A DNA stretch of 37,427 nucleotides, taken from NCBI GenBank assembly GCA_015488775.1, contig WFNF01000107.1:1-37427 (forward strand). The letters run 5' to 3'. How positions within the stretch are numbered: the stretch's first letter is position 1; each line of letters begins with the position of its first letter. The translations under genes were made by a program, and so were the position numbers. The stretch is from Helicobacteraceae bacterium (lineage in GTDB: Bacteria > Campylobacterota > Campylobacteria > Campylobacterales > Sulfurimonadaceae). The notes below the pieces were generated by a model, which saw only the letters and a list, made by a program, of their open reading frames with translations, ran no database searches and had not been told where the DNA came from. This document shows positions 8,172-17,957 of the stretch, one piece after another.

Positions 8172-9794
8172 ATGACTAAATTCATCTTTGTAACTGGTGG
8201 GGTTTTAAGTTCTCTTGGTAAAGGTATCACCGCGGCTAGTGTTGGTACTCTTTTAAAACACTCTGGTAAAGATGTGGGTATGCTAAAAATAGATCCATAT
8301 ATCAATGTTGACCCTGGTACCATGTCACCTTTAGAGCATGGTGAGGTTTTTGTTACCAAAGATGGAGCAGAGACTGATCTTGATATAGGAAACTATGAAA
8401 GATTTCTAGATGCCTCTTTTTTAAAGTCATCTAACTTTACAACAGGTCAAGTGTATAGCTCTGTAATTGAGAGAGAACGTTCAGGTGGCTACCTTGGACA
8501 AACTATACAAGTTATACCACATATTGTAGGTGAAATTGTAGATAGAATCAAAAAAGCTGGTGAGGGTCATGATATCCTTGTTGTTGAGCTTGGTGGTACT
8601 GTTGGAGATATAGAGGGTTTACCTTTTATGGAAGCAATTCGCCAAATGAAACATGATGATGAAGTTGCTGGAACTTACTTTATACATGTAACTTTAATAC
8701 CTTTTATAAAAGCTGCTGGTGAATACAAATCAAAACCTACTCAACACTCAGTTCAAGAGTTAAGACGTATTGGTATAACTCCTCAAATGCTTATAGCTAG
8801 AAGTGAAGCAGATTTACCAAAAGCATTTAAAAAGAAACTTGCATTGTCATGTGATATAAGCAGTGATAGCGTTATATTAGCGCTTGATGCAAAATCAATA
8901 TATAGTGTTCCTATAAACTTTTTACAGCAAGATATTTTAAAACCTATTGCTAAAGCTTTAGATCTTGGAGATATTAATCCAGATATGAGTGCATGGGATG
9001 CTTTAGTTAAAAACATAGTTTCACCAAGTAAAAAAGTAAGTATAGGGTTTGTTGGAAAATACCTTGAACTTAAAGAGTCATACAAATCTCTGATAGAAGC
9101 CTTACTACACTCAGGTGCACACCTTAATGCTAAAATAGATATTATTTGGGTTGATTCTGAAAAAGTTGAAGAGGATGGTGCTAAAAAGTACCTTGAAGAT
9201 TGTGATGGTATTTTAGTTGCTGGTGGTTTTGGTAATCGTGGTGTTGAGGGCAAAATAGAGACTATTAAGTATGCTAGAGAAAACAAGATACCTTATCTTG
9301 GAATATGTTTAGGTATGCAACTTACTCTAGTTGAATATGCAAGAAATGTTCTTGGTTTAGAAGATGCAAACTCTATAGAGTTTGATGAAGATACTCCTCA
9401 TCCAATGATATATCTTATAGATAACTTTATAAACCAATCTGGTTCTACTGAACTTAGAACTCACACATCACCAATGGGTGGTACTCTTCGCCTTGGTGAG
9501 TACCCTTGTGAAACAAAAGAGGGTTCACTTTTAAGAGATGCTTACAATGGTGAAAAAATAATTTATGAAAGACATAGACACCGTTACGAAGCTAATCCTG
9601 AGTATAGAGAAGCTTTGGAAAAAGCTGGAATGGTAGTTAATGGTGAATCTAATGGTTTAATTGAATCTGTTGAGATTACTGATCATCCTTGGTTTTTAGG
9701 GGTACAGTTTCATCCTGAATTTACATCAAGACTTCAAACTCCAAACCCTGCAATACTGAAGTTTGTTGAAGTTTCACTAAACAATGGAAAATAA
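8172..9794 (+). CDS. pyrG: CTP synthase
   Basis: A 540-aa bifunctional enzyme making CTP from UTP, ATP and glutamine. The N-terminal synthetase domain opens [16 protein letters not shown], with the P-loop and the VDPGTMSP motif. The C-terminal class I glutamine amidotransferase domain has the nucleophile Cys379 in LGICLGMQ and the His/Glu pair in FHPEF. AAGGAC lies 9 nt before the ATG. It divergently faces the antiporter gene and overlaps recJ by 11 nt. Confidence 0.97.
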   Translation: MTKFIFVTGGVLSSLGKGITAASVGTLLKHSGKDVGMLKIDPYINVDPGTMSPLEHGEVFVTKDGAETDLDIGNYERFLDASFLKSSNFTTGQVYSSVIERERSGGYLGQTIQVIPHIVGEIVDRIKKAGEGHDILVVELGGTVGDIEGLPFMEAIRQMKHDDEVAGTYFIHVTLIPFIKAAGEYKSKPTQHSVQELRRIGITPQMLIARSEADLPKAFKKKLALSCDISSDSVILALDAKSIYSVPINFLQQDILKPIAKALDLGDINPDMSAWDALVKNIVSPSKKVSIGFVGKYLELKESYKSLIEALLHSGAHLNAKIDIIWVDSEKVEEDGAKKYLEDCDGILVAGGFGNRGVEGKIETIKYARENKIPYLGICLGMQLTLVEYARNVLGLEDANSIEFDEDTPHPMIYLIDNFINQSGSTELRTHTSPMGGTLRLGEYPCETKEGSLLRDAYNGEKIIYERHRHRYEANPEYREALEKAGMVVNGESNGLIESVEITDHPWFLGVQFHPEFTSRLQTPNPAILKFVEVSLNNGK

Positions 9795-11364
9795 ACTAGA
9801 TAAAAAAGCTATAGAAAAAATCTTATCTTCAAGACTTGGAGATAAGGAGTACTCACTTAAAGATATCCCAAATCCTTCACTTTTAAAAGATGTTAAAAAA
9901 GCTTCACAAAGAGTTGTAAAAGCTATACAAAATAATGAAAAAATTACTGTTGTTGGGGATTATGATGTGGATGGTGTTACTTCAACCTCTATAGCCAAAC
10001 TATTTTTTCAAGATATCAACTACCCACTTGAGTGTATCATACCAAACAGATTTACAGATGGTTATGGTGTAAATGCAAAAATACTTCAAAGAGTTGATGC
10101 AGATGTAGTTTTTACTGTAGATAATGGAATAAGCGCAGTTGAAGCCGCGCAGATATGTAAAGATAGAGGTATAGACTTAATTATAACTGATCATCATACT
10201 GTTGGTGATATTGTGCCTGATGCTTTTGCTATAGTTAACCCAAAACAAAAAGATTGTACCTATCCATTTAAAGAGATATGTGGAGCACAAGTTGCTTGGC
10301 TATTTTTTGCACAAATAAAAAATGATTTGGGTTTAAATATAAATATGTCATCTTACCTAGACCTTTTAGCACTAGCTATTATTGCAGATATTATGCCTTT
10401 AATAAATATAAATAGAGCTATGGTAAAAGCTGGTTTAAAAAGACTACAACAAGGACATCGTCCTAGCACACAAATCATAAGTGAGTTTATAAATAAATCA
10501 AAGATATCAAGTGAAGATATAGCTTTTGGCATTGCACCACGTATAAACTCAGCAGGAAGACTTAAAGATGCTTCAATAGCATTAAACTTTTTAACTGCAC
10601 AAAATTTACATGAAGCTTTTATTGGTTTTGAAAATTTATCAAATTTAAATGAACAAAGAAAAGATACAGAAGCAACTTGTACAGAGTCTGCCATCTATGA
10701 TGTAAATGAAGATGATAAAATCATAGTAGTAGCTTCAGATGATTGGCATGAAGGTGTTGTTGGTATTGTAGCTTCAAGACTTGTAAATAGGTTTGAAAAA
10801 CCAGCTATAGTTCTTAGTGTTGATGGTGAGATAGCCAAAGGAAGTGCAAGAAGTTTAGGTGGTGTAAATATCTTTAATCTGATCAAAGAATCATCCTCTA
10901 AACTTATAAAATTTGGTGGCCATAAAATGGCAGCTGGACTTAGTATAAATGTTGATGATTTAGATGAGTTTAGAAAAGAGATAAATAAAAATGCCAAAAA
11001 ATTGGATGAAAAAGATTTTTTACCCTTAGATACACACCTAGGTGAGATAGAAAGTTCAGAGATAGATTTTGAGCTTTTAGAACTTTTTGATAAGTTTGAG
11101 CCATTTGGTGAGGCTAACCCTAGACCAAAGTTTATAACCAAAGAAGCTCATGTTTTAGGTGTTAAATATTTTGGTAAAGAGCAAAATCACTCAAGAATAA
11201 ATCTTAAGTTTAATCTGCAAGATAGAATGTCACACGATATAATCGCATTTAAAAATATATATGAAGTTGAAGATAATAGAAAAATAAAATGTGTTTTTAG
11301 CATAAATAAAAATGAGTTTAACTCTAAAATATCTATACAACTATTAGCTGATAAAATTTATTAG
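9784..11364 (+). CDS. recJ: Single-stranded-DNA-specific exonuclease RecJ
   Basis: A 526-aa DHH-family 5'-3' exonuclease for recombination and mismatch repair. Motif I is DYDVDGV at residues 59-65, the DHH motif is at 136-138, and the DHHA1 motif GGHKMAAGL follows near residue 380. The C-terminal OB-like region carries the [13 protein letters not shown] pattern. It is shorter than E. coli RecJ (577 aa) but normal for Campylobacterota. Its ATG lies inside the 3' end of pyrG, so the two are co-translated. Confidence 0.93.
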   Translation: MENKLDKKAIEKILSSRLGDKEYSLKDIPNPSLLKDVKKASQRVVKAIQNNEKITVVGDYDVDGVTSTSIAKLFFQDINYPLECIIPNRFTDGYGVNAKILQRVDADVVFTVDNGISAVEAAQICKDRGIDLIITDHHTVGDIVPDAFAIVNPKQKDCTYPFKEICGAQVAWLFFAQIKNDLGLNINMSSYLDLLALAIIADIMPLININRAMVKAGLKRLQQGHRPSTQIISEFINKSKISSEDIAFGIAPRINSAGRLKDASIALNFLTAQNLHEAFIGFENLSNLNEQRKDTEATCTESAIYDVNEDDKIIVVASDDWHEGVVGIVASRLVNRFEKPAIVLSVDGEIAKGSARSLGGVNIFNLIKESSSKLIKFGGHKMAAGLSINVDDLDEFRKEINKNAKKLDEKDFLPLDTHLGEIESSEIDFELLELFDKFEPFGEANPRPKFITKEAHVLGVKYFGKEQNHSRINLKFNLQDRMSHDIIAFKNIYEVEDNRKIKCVFSINKNEFNSKISIQLLADKIY

Positions 11365-11463
11365 TTAAATGTTTTTATTTATGAGTTGATATTAGCTAAT
11401 TTTTATTTTATAAATTGTATTATTATTAAATAAACCAAAACATTGGTAACTTTAGGACATATA

Positions 11464-12906
11464 ATGAAAAAAGAAGATTTATTAAACGACATACTAGATG
11501 AAAGTATCTCAAAATCTGGAATGAGCAGACGTGAAGCATTAAAGATGATGGCTATATCTCCAGTAGCCGCGTCTGTTTTAGCAGGATCAACTGTTGCATC
11601 AACAAAAGCAAATGCAAGTGACGCAGTTGGTCATATAGTTATAGTTGGTGGTGGAGCTGGAGCGATAATGGTTTTATCACGTTTAAAAAATGCATTAAAC
11701 AATCCTAATATAACAATTATAGCACCAAATGAGGTACATCTTTACCAACCTGGTCAAGTTTTTATGGCTGCTGGTGAATACACTTTTGAAGATATAGTTA
11801 TGGACAATAACGATTGGATTGATGATAGTGTAAAATGGGTAAAAGATGAAGTTGCAACTTTTGATGCACCAAACAATAAAGTTATAACTAGGGCTGGAGA
11901 TGAGATATCTTACGATTATTTAGTTGTAGCAACGGGTATAGAATATAACTATGAAGCTATTGAGGGTCTAACAAAAGAGGATATTGGTACAAACGGGATA
12001 TCTAGTGTTTATCTTAATGACTTAGAAAAAGGTACTGCAAATGGTGGAATTATAACTCATAAATGGTTTGAAAGTGTTCAAGAAGCATCTACTAAAGGAA
12101 AACCAACTGTAGTATTTACGCAACCATCAACACCAATTAAATGTGGTGGTGCTCCACAAAAGATGCTTTATCTTTGTGATGACAACTTAAAACGTAATGA
12201 ACTAAGTGCAAATATGATTTTTGCCACTGCTAGTAAAAAACTGTTTTCATTACCTACTATAGATGAAGCTTTACATAAAGTTCAAAAAAGATATAACAAT
12301 ATTACAAACCATTTTGGTCATGATCTTAAAAAGATAGATATTAAAGCTAAAAAAGCTACTTTTAGACATATTTATGAGATTCAAGGTGAAGTTGATGAAG
12401 ATTTTGGTGGTTATGAGATGATTACTAAGGTTGATACGGTTGAGATAGATTATGACTTTATTCATGTAGTCCCACCAATGAGAGCTCCACATGCACTTAG
12501 AAAGTCAGATTTAGGTTGGCAAAAAGGTAGTGCTAAAGGATGGTTAGAGGTAGATAAAGAGTCACTTCAACATAGACGCTATAAAAATGTATTTGGCATA
12601 GGTGATGTGTGTGGAATACCTATGGGTAAAACTGGTGGTAGTGCTAGACACCATGGACCAGTTTTAGTTGAGAACCTTATAGCTCAAATGGAATCCAAAG
12701 AGCTAAAAGCAAAATTTGATGGATACACTGTGTGTCCATTAAAAGTTCAATATGGTGAGATTATTATGGCTGAGTTTAACTACAATGGCTTAGCACCATC
12801 TTTCTCATTTTTAGACCCTGCACAACCTAGATGGATTTGGTGGGCATTTGATTTATACATGTTAAAACCAATGTATAAATACCTTATGATGAAAGGTCGC
12901 ATGTAA
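11464..12906 (+). CDS. Tat-exported sulfide:quinone-oxidoreductase-like FAD protein
   Basis: A 480-aa flavoprotein of the SQR/FCSD family. The N-terminus has a twin-arginine motif, MSRREALK with Arg22 and Arg23, then a hydrophobic Ala-rich stretch and a KANAS cleavage region, so it is predicted periplasmic. The FAD site is IVIVGGGAGA at about 58-67. Redox-active cysteine candidates are in PIKCGGAPQK and in GDVCGIPMGKTGGSAR; a third lies in YLCDD. The C-terminus (PRWIWWAFDLYMLKPMYKYL) is amphipathic and would suit membrane association. It probably oxidises sulfide or polysulfide to reduce quinone. ATG 11464 is chosen because AGGA precedes it; a TTG at 11443 lacks support. The SQR subtype is not assigned. 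Confidence 0.82.
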   Translation: MKKEDLLNDILDESISKSGMSRREALKMMAISPVAASVLAGSTVASTKANASDAVGHIVIVGGGAGAIMVLSRLKNALNNPNITIIAPNEVHLYQPGQVFMAAGEYTFEDIVMDNNDWIDDSVKWVKDEVATFDAPNNKVITRAGDEISYDYLVVATGIEYNYEAIEGLTKEDIGTNGISSVYLNDLEKGTANGGIITHKWFESVQEASTKGKPTVVFTQPSTPIKCGGAPQKMLYLCDDNLKRNELSANMIFATASKKLFSLPTIDEALHKVQKRYNNITNHFGHDLKKIDIKAKKATFRHIYEIQGEVDEDFGGYEMITKVDTVEIDYDFIHVVPPMRAPHALRKSDLGWQKGSAKGWLEVDKESLQHRRYKNVFGIGDVCGIPMGKTGGSARHHGPVLVENLIAQMESKELKAKFDGYTVCPLKVQYGEIIMAEFNYNGLAPSFSFLDPAQPRWIWWAFDLYMLKPMYKYLMMKGRM

Positions 12907-12907
12907 C

Positions 12908-12932
12908 AAAAGTATTTATTTTTACTTTTTTT
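12908..12932 (+). terminator. AT-rich terminator after the SQR-like gene
   Basis: AAAAGTA (12908-12914) pairs with TACTTTT (12923-12929) across an 8-nt loop and is followed by more T residues, right after the stop codon. The stem has only one G-C pair, so strength is modest. Confidence 0.45.
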
Positions 12933-12979
12933 ACTTTAATTACTACTCATTTATACAATAATTTTGATAAACTTATTGT

Positions 12980-13756
12980 ATGAATGCAGAATTACTAAAA
13001 ACATCTATCAATTTACATACAGATATAATTGCCATTTTTAAAGAGAACTCTTTAATCATTACAAATGATAAATTTAATATTTTTTTTGGAGTAAACTCAA
13101 CACAAGAGTATAACTCCAACTTTGGTGAGTTCATAAATAACTTTGTACCACATCCAAACTACTTTTCAGCAGATAAGCTTGAAGATGGTGAAGATTGGAA
13201 AGATGTTATAGAGTGTTTAAGTGATAATGAAAGCATAGTGAGCATACTAAGCACAGACTACACTCCTTGTGCCTTTGATGTAAAAATATATAGATCCGAA
13301 CCAAACTTTACTATTGTCAGGTTAATAGATGTTTCACAAGAATTAATTAAAAAGTTGATGATTGATAATGGAGCAAATATAGATATCAAAACTGGAGCTT
13401 ACACTAAAGATTACTTCACATATATAATGCCTAGTTTGCAAGATGCAGCTAGTTTTAACAAAAAAGATTTAGCAATTACACAAATAAATCTAGAAAATAA
13501 CGAAGATGCTAGCTCAATAATAAGCGAAATAGCAAAAAAACTAAAATGTAGCATAAGAAACGAAGATATGCTTATTGCTTGGAGCAAAGAGAAGTTTTTA
13601 TTAGTATATTTAGTAGAATCTAAAAATAATATAGAAGCTTTTGAGCACAAAATAAACACCATCTTAAAAAACAATTACCCAAGCACCTCTTATAAACTAA
13701 ATTCAAATATTCAAAATGAAAATGAAACGATGATTGAGCTTATTAAAAGGCTTTAA
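12980..13756 (+). CDS. PAS-like protein with degenerate GGDEF domain
   Basis: A 258-aa soluble protein. Residues 15-120 look like a PAS-type sensor: IIAIFKENSLIITNDKFNIFFG, then a loop ending FTIVRLIDVSQE. The following part resembles a GGDEF domain: DIKTGAYTKDYFTYIMP stands where D-LTG-YNR-F is usual, and RNEDMLIAWSKEKFLLVY stands where RxxDxxxRxGGDEFxxl is expected. The GGDEF signature is thus replaced by WSKEKF, so diguanylate cyclase activity is unlikely. It could be a GTP/c-di-GMP-responsive or purely sensory protein. No transmembrane segment or partner gene is seen. The assignment is structural inference from pattern. Confidence 0.6.
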   Translation: MNAELLKTSINLHTDIIAIFKENSLIITNDKFNIFFGVNSTQEYNSNFGEFINNFVPHPNYFSADKLEDGEDWKDVIECLSDNESIVSILSTDYTPCAFDVKIYRSEPNFTIVRLIDVSQELIKKLMIDNGANIDIKTGAYTKDYFTYIMPSLQDAASFNKKDLAITQINLENNEDASSIISEIAKKLKCSIRNEDMLIAWSKEKFLLVYLVESKNNIEAFEHKINTILKNNYPSTSYKLNSNIQNENETMIELIKRL

Positions 13757-13815
13757 ATTATCTATATATTTGTTTATATAAATTCTATAGCAAAAATTTA
13801 AAAAGGAATGAAATA

Positions 13816-14193
13816 ATGAAAAAAATAATATTTGAAAATAATGAATATAAACCTAATGCACGCAATGGACTTGCATTAAAATATTTTGTTCTAGTTGTAG
13901 TAAAAAAGTATATGAGTGAACATCCAAATTTATCATATAAAGAATTACAAAACTTTTTTTCATTATTTAATCTGGGTAAGAAAAAAATGATTTTTAATGA
14001 GGCTGATTATAATGAATGGAATGATAGAAAAGAAAAACGTCCAAGATACTTTCCAGCTTTTATCCATAAAGGTGAACTAATATATGTCTTAAGTGAATGG
14101 GGTGACATAAAAAATGGTAATCTTGGAACTTTTATTGAATTTGCGGAAGATAGATTAAACCATATAGTTGAGATAAAAGAATATAGGCTATAA
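13816..14193 (+). CDS. Hypothetical protein, first gene of accessory MNT/HEPN island
   Basis: A 125-aa soluble basic protein I do not recognise. The first half is alpha-helical (ALKYFVLVVVKKYMSEHPNLSYKELQNFF) and could be a small helical/winged-helix-like fold; the second half contains RPRYFPAFIHKGELIYVLSEWG, predicted as beta strands, and ends with IEFAEDRLNHIVEIKEYRL. AAAAGGA 8 nt upstream supports the ATG. The nucleotidyltransferase gene follows after 24 nt on the same strand, so it may belong to that module or simply share the insertion site. Confidence 0.7.
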   Translation: MKKIIFENNEYKPNARNGLALKYFVLVVVKKYMSEHPNLSYKELQNFFSLFNLGKKKMIFNEADYNEWNDRKEKRPRYFPAFIHKGELIYVLSEWGDIKNGNLGTFIEFAEDRLNHIVEIKEYRL

Positions 14194-14217
14194 TATAAAA
14201 ATACTAACGGGATTATT

Positions 14218-14517
14218 ATGGACAGCATAACTAAAGAGTCTTACATAAACTTTATCAAATCTCATCTATTGCAATTTCAAGAGATTGACAAAGTAATTAT
14301 ATTTGGATCTTTTTTCAATTCAAAAAATCCAAACGATATTGATGTAGCTATAGTACAAAAATCAAATAATAATTTTTTAACACTCTCTTTAAAGTACAGA
14401 AAAGCATTACGAGAACTTTCAAAAAAGATTTCATTAGATATTGTAGCACTAAAAAAAGATGCTGATGGCTTTTTTACACATGAAATTGAAAAGGGTCGAA
14501 TCATCTATGAAAGATGA
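14218..14517 (+). CDS. MNT-type minimal nucleotidyltransferase (antitoxin-like)
   Basis: A 99-aa DNA polymerase beta-like fold nucleotidyltransferase. The signature VIIFGSFFNSKNPNDIDVAIV has GSF and the catalytic pair D-x-D (DID), with a later metal/acidic site in LDIVAL. In MntA/HepT systems this protein adds AMP to the HEPN partner and neutralises it. Here it overlaps the ATG of a HEPN gene by 11 nt, the classical order and spacing. The HEPN gene is broken, so this protein is now an orphan. All motif residues appear intact. Confidence 0.8.
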   Translation: MDSITKESYINFIKSHLLQFQEIDKVIIFGSFFNSKNPNDIDVAIVQKSNNNFLTLSLKYRKALRELSKKISLDIVALKKDADGFFTHEIEKGRIIYER

Positions 14518-14902
14518 AATAAAACTTTGGCTTGAATATGCTCATGAAAACTTAATTTCCGCAGAGATATTACAAAAAAGCCATTTATATAATCCTTCTT
14601 TATAAAATTCTCAACAAGATATAGAAAAGTTTTTAAAAGCTTGTTTTATTGAGAATAATATAAAATTACAAAAGACTCATAATATTCTTATTTTAATAGA
14701 AAAATTAAAAGAAAATGGATTTCATTTTTCTGTTCATGAAGATGATATAGACCTTATAGATTCTATATATCTAACTTCAAAATACCCATTTGGTTCAGTT
14801 TTAGCAGATTTTGAGCCAGATACAAAAATTTGTACAAAATGTTTAGATATAGCAAAAAATATACAAAATGATGTTTATGCTTATCTTAAAAAAACTCTTT
14901 GA
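14507..14902 (+). pseudogene. HEPN-domain protein interrupted by an in-frame stop
   Basis: The reading frame starts at ATG 14507, within the 3' end of the MNT gene, and encodes 131 residues with one internal stop: TAA at 14603-14605, codon 33. Before it the text reads EYAHENLISAEILQKSHLYNPSL, and after it NSQQDIEKFLKACFIENNIKLQKTHNILILIEKL, which is the usual HEPN helix pair (NPSL-x-QQ-xEKxLKA ... KTH). The rest of the frame stays open to TGA 14900-14902. One substitution (for example TAT to TAA) explains the break. A 32-aa product would be inactive. It overlaps the converging dehydrogenase gene by 17 nt. Confidence 0.82.
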
Positions 14903-15812
14903 TATTTTGAGCTATTTTAGAGATTAAAGTATCTCTTGCTTCTACACTTGTCCACGCTATATGTGGAGTTATATAAAGATTGTTTATATTTTTAACTTTT
15001 AAAAGAGGGTGGTTTTCTTTCATTGGTTCTTGTTCTAAAACATCAAGTCCAACTTTTATAGGTTTTGCATCTATGATTGCAAATAGTGCATCTTCATTTA
15101 CTATGCCACCACGACCAAGATTTAGAAGTATAGCTCCATCTTTTAATTGTAAAAGCTCAGAGTGCCCTATTAGGTGTTTTGTGTCAGAGTTTAGTGGTGC
15201 ATGTATACTAACTATATCACTTTGCTCTAAGATGTTTGAGAGTGTCTTTTTTTCATACTCATCATTTGTATTTTTACCACTTGTTGAGTAGTAAGATACC
15301 TCACAACCAAAAGCACTTGCAACTTTTGCTACACCTCTTCCAATCTCACCAAGACCTATAATACCCCACTTTTTACCAGCTAATTCATGAAAAGGCATAG
15401 ATACATCAGTAAATATCTTTGATTTTGAGTACTCACCACTTTTTACAACATCATCATAGTATTTCGAGCTAGAGTTAAGGTAGAACATCATTGCAAAAGT
15501 ATGAGTGATTACAGAAGCAGTTGAATAACCAGCAACATTTTTTACTTCTATATTTAGCTTTGATGCTGTTTCTAAATCTACATTATTCATGCCAGTAGCA
15601 GCTATACATATAAGTTTTAGATTTTTACAAGAATTTAGTATAGACTCATCAAGTATAACTTTGTTTGTTATAAGTATATCTGCATCTTTTACACGCTCTA
15701 AAGTCTCATCTTTTGATGTTGTTTCATACTTTGTAACCAAGCCTAAAGACTCAATCTCACTTAAAGAGGTTTCACCAAAAGTTAAAGCATCTAAAATAAC
15801 TATATTAAGCAT
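14886..15812 (-). CDS. D-2-hydroxyacid dehydrogenase (glycerate/hydroxypyruvate reductase type)
   Basis: A 308-aa NAD-dependent dehydrogenase of the D-isomer-specific 2-hydroxyacid family. The NAD-binding motif is [14 protein letters not shown] near residue 150. Catalytic residues are Arg in [10 protein letters not shown], Glu in DVLEQEP and His in [10 protein letters not shown]. The closest general group is HprA-type glycerate dehydrogenase, interconverting hydroxypyruvate and glycerate, but substrate choice cannot be read from sequence alone. The start overlaps the 3' end of purT by 8 nt, so it is the second gene of that operon. Confidence 0.86.
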   Translation of the reverse strand: MLNIVILDALTFGETSLSEIESLGLVTKYETTSKDETLERVKDADILITNKVILDESILNSCKNLKLICIAATGMNNVDLETASKLNIEVKNVAGYSTASVITHTFAMMFYLNSSSKYYDDVVKSGEYSKSKIFTDVSMPFHELAGKKWGIIGLGEIGRGVAKVASAFGCEVSYYSTSGKNTNDEYEKKTLSNILEQSDIVSIHAPLNSDTKHLIGHSELLQLKDGAILLNLGRGGIVNEDALFAIIDAKPIKVGLDVLEQEPMKENHPLLKVKNINNLYITPHIAWTSVEARDTLISKIAQNIKEFF

Positions 15813-16968
15813 CTTTAACCTTTTTTATAAGTTCTCTTGCTTGCTTTAAAGCAGATTCTACCTTATCAAACACTAAGGCAACTGCCATACGTCTTCCCTT
15901 GTGGGATTCAGGCTTAGAGAACACTCTAACAAAAGAGTTATCACTAAATAGCGAGTCATCCACATCAACAACAGGAGAGTAAGAGTCTTTTTCACTTTTA
16001 AAAGCTGCACTTGCCCCATCACCATAAAAAGTAAAACCTAAAGGTAATCCTAAAATAGCTCTTATGTGTAAAGCAAATTCACTTTGTGATTGAGTTATAA
16101 GTGTAACCATACCTGTATCGTGTGGTCTAGGGCTAACTTCAGAGAAATAAACTTCATCACCCTTTATAAATAGCTCAACACCAAATATACCACTACCACC
16201 CAAGCCATCAGTTATAGCTTTTGCAATATCCTCAGACTTTTGTTTTGCAAGATCACTCATAATTGCTGGTTGCCACGAAAACACATAGTCTCCATCACGT
16301 TGCTCATGCCCTATAGGTTCACAAAACTTAGTTCCAGTTTCGTTTCTAGCAGTAAGCATAGTTATCTCATAATCAAAATCTATAAAAGCCTCAACTATAA
16401 GTTCACTAGCATCACCTCTAGCCTCTTTAGCTAACTCCCAAGAGTTTTCAACATCATCAACCCTTTTCATAACACTTTGTCCATGCCCAGAGCTTGACAT
16501 AACAGGCTTAACAACACATGGAAAACCAAGCTCTATAGCTGCATCTCTCATCTGATCTAAAGTTTTTACAAACTTATATGGTCCAGTTTTTAAACCAAGT
16601 TCCTCAGCTGCAAAAACTCTAATATTTTTTCTATTCATAGTTTTATTTACCGCATCTGCATTAGGGATAACATTAAACCCCGCTTTTTCAGCCTCAAACA
16701 AAGCTTCAATGCTAAGTGCTTCAATCTCAGGAAGTATAAAGTCAGGTTTCTCTTGAGCAATAATCTCCAAAAGAGCCTCTTTGTTTTGCATATTTACAAC
16801 ATGACTTTTATTAGCAACAAGATGAGCAGGAGCATTTTCGTAACGATCAACTGCTACAACCTCTAAACCTAATCTTTGAGCCTCAATAACAACCTCTTTA
16901 CCAAGTTCACCAGAACCAAGTAACATAACTTTTTTAGAATTGCTTTTTAGTGGAGCAGAAAATCTCAT
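15805..16968 (-). CDS. purT: Formate-dependent GAR transformylase PurT
   Basis: A 387-aa ATP-grasp enzyme converting glycinamide ribonucleotide to formyl-GAR with formate and ATP. The N-terminus [22 protein letters not shown] is diagnostic, followed by [15 protein letters not shown] in the ATP-grasp core and [16 protein letters not shown] near the metal/phosphate site. The length equals that of E. coli PurT (392). AAGGA precedes the ATG. Formate use instead of formyl-THF fits formate-metabolising Campylobacterota. Confidence 0.95.
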   Translation of the reverse strand: MRFSAPLKSNSKKVMLLGSGELGKEVVIEAQRLGLEVVAVDRYENAPAHLVANKSHVVNMQNKEALLEIIAQEKPDFILPEIEALSIEALFEAEKAGFNVIPNADAVNKTMNRKNIRVFAAEELGLKTGPYKFVKTLDQMRDAAIELGFPCVVKPVMSSSGHGQSVMKRVDDVENSWELAKEARGDASELIVEAFIDFDYEITMLTARNETGTKFCEPIGHEQRDGDYVFSWQPAIMSDLAKQKSEDIAKAITDGLGGSGIFGVELFIKGDEVYFSEVSPRPHDTGMVTLITQSQSEFALHIRAILGLPLGFTFYGDGASAAFKSEKDSYSPVVDVDDSLFSDNSFVRVFSKPESHKGRRMAVALVFDKVESALKQARELIKKVKDA

Positions 16969-17002
16969 ACAAATATCCTTATATTTAATAAATAATTACG
17001 AA

Positions 17003-17008
17003 ATTATA
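17003..17008 (-). promoter_or_regulatory. -10 box for purT
   Basis: TATAAT on the minus strand, 34 nt upstream of the purT ATG, in the divergent spacer. No clear -35 is seen. Confidence 0.45.
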
Positions 17009-17012
17009 GCGT

Positions 17013-17043
17013 TTTACATTTAGATTATTATATATAGTATAAT
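17013..17043 (+). promoter_or_regulatory. Promoter for the VF530-type gene
   Basis: TTTACA (17013-17018) and TATAAT (17038-17043), 19 nt apart, about 20 nt before the ATG at 17064. The spacing is slightly long, but the -10 is perfect. Confidence 0.5.
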
Positions 17044-17063
17044 ACATTTATTAAAGGCTAAAA

Positions 17064-17288
17064 ATGAATAACCAAAATAACCCATTACATGGTATAAAAC
17101 TAAAAGATATTCTGATCAAACTAGAGTCACATTATGGCTTTGAAGAGTTAAGTAAATATGTACCAGTAAGATGCTTTTTATTTGACCCAACAATAAACTC
17201 ATCTTTAAAATTTCTTAGAAATACAGACAACCTTTGGGCAAGAAAAAAAGTAGAGAACTTATATCTTGAGTTGCTTGAAAAGAGTTAA
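17064..17288 (+). CDS. VF530/DUF2132-family small protein
   Basis: A 74-aa protein beginning with [34 protein letters not shown], then [28 protein letters not shown]. This matches the VF530 (DUF2132) family of about 70 residues, whose structure shows a small helical fold suggested to bind DNA. The physiological role is unknown. It has its own promoter and is divergent from purT. Confidence 0.85.
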   Translation: MNNQNNPLHGIKLKDILIKLESHYGFEELSKYVPVRCFLFDPTINSSLKFLRNTDNLWARKKVENLYLELLEKS

Positions 17289-17373
17289 AACGAAATATAA
17301 ATTTATTTTATACTCTAAGGTAGGTTTACACTATATTCAATTATAATATCATATATAAAAATATGGAGTATAT

Positions 17374-17736
17374 ATGAAAATATTACATTTCGCACTTAGT
17401 GTTTCTTTATTACTTGCACTAAGTGCATGTAGCTACAAAAACATACCTACCGCAACGACAAATCTTTCAATCAATTTGACGAAAGATGATGTTGAAATTA
17501 TTGATAAAAAAGTAAATGGATCAGGAATGGCTTTTACAATCTTTCCTTTTTACTTTTTTTCACCAGCGATTTATAGAGCAGAAGCATATGCAAAATCTAA
17601 TGCTCTAGATAGCAATAATGTGTCTGATGCAGACTTCTTACTTGAATCTAAATCAAATAGCTTTTATTTAAACTTTATTATATTTGATTATGCATCAAGT
17701 TCAATTACAGCAAAGGGTATTAAGTTCAAAAAATAA
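17374..17736 (+). CDS. Small lipoprotein
   Basis: A 120-aa protein with a signal peptide and lipobox LALSAC, lipidated Cys at residue 19. The mature part is about 100 residues. A Gly-rich hydrophobic loop (GSGMAFTIFPFYFFSPAIYRAEAYAKSNAL) is followed by DADFLLESKSNSFYLNFIIFDYASSSITAKGIKF. This pattern resembles DUF6567/TRL-like lipoproteins of unknown role. TATAAT at 17342-17347 and GGAG at 17364-17367 support expression from this start. Confidence 0.75.
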   Translation: MKILHFALSVSLLLALSACSYKNIPTATTNLSINLTKDDVEIIDKKVNGSGMAFTIFPFYFFSPAIYRAEAYAKSNALDSNNVSDADFLLESKSNSFYLNFIIFDYASSSITAKGIKFKK

Positions 17737-17761
17737 ATATTGTTGTAATATATTTTAAGAC

Positions 17762-17956
17762 TTAACCAATAATCTCTTTAACCCTTCCAACTGCTCCACC
17801 TTGCAACATAACTTTTATGCCGTGTGGATGGGTTGGAGATTTTGTTAGTATTCTAGTTACTACTCCATGTGTTAAGTAACCACTCTGTTGATCAGCTTTT
17901 AGTACTATTGAAACCTTAGAACCACTTTTTATGTTTACTCTTTTTGTACCATCCAT
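17762..17956 (-). CDS. YwbE family protein
   Basis: A 64-aa protein matching the YwbE (DUF2196) family: RVNIKSGSKVSIVLKADQQSGYLTHGVV and the highly conserved ILTKSPTHPHGIKVMLQGG-VGRV. It is a small beta-rich protein of unknown function, possibly KOW-like. The ATG lies 1 nt after the stop of the LRR-kinase gene, and its ribosome site AAGGAT is within that gene's last codons, so translation is coupled. Confidence 0.88.
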   Translation of the reverse strand: MDGTKRVNIKSGSKVSIVLKADQQSGYLTHGVVTRILTKSPTHPHGIKVMLQGGAVGRVKEIIG

Positions 17957-17957
17957 A

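Noticed and set aside
8783-9286. Long minus-strand reading frame inside pyrG
   Set aside because: Antisense to a canonical CTP synthase; no ribosome site or recognisable domain.
10353-11141. Two minus-strand frames opposite recJ
   Set aside because: Both oppose conserved RecJ motifs and are low-complexity; shadow frames.
17325-17347. TTTACA/TATAAT promoter for the small lipoprotein
   Set aside because: The boxes are only 11 nt apart, too close for sigma70; only the -10 is usable.
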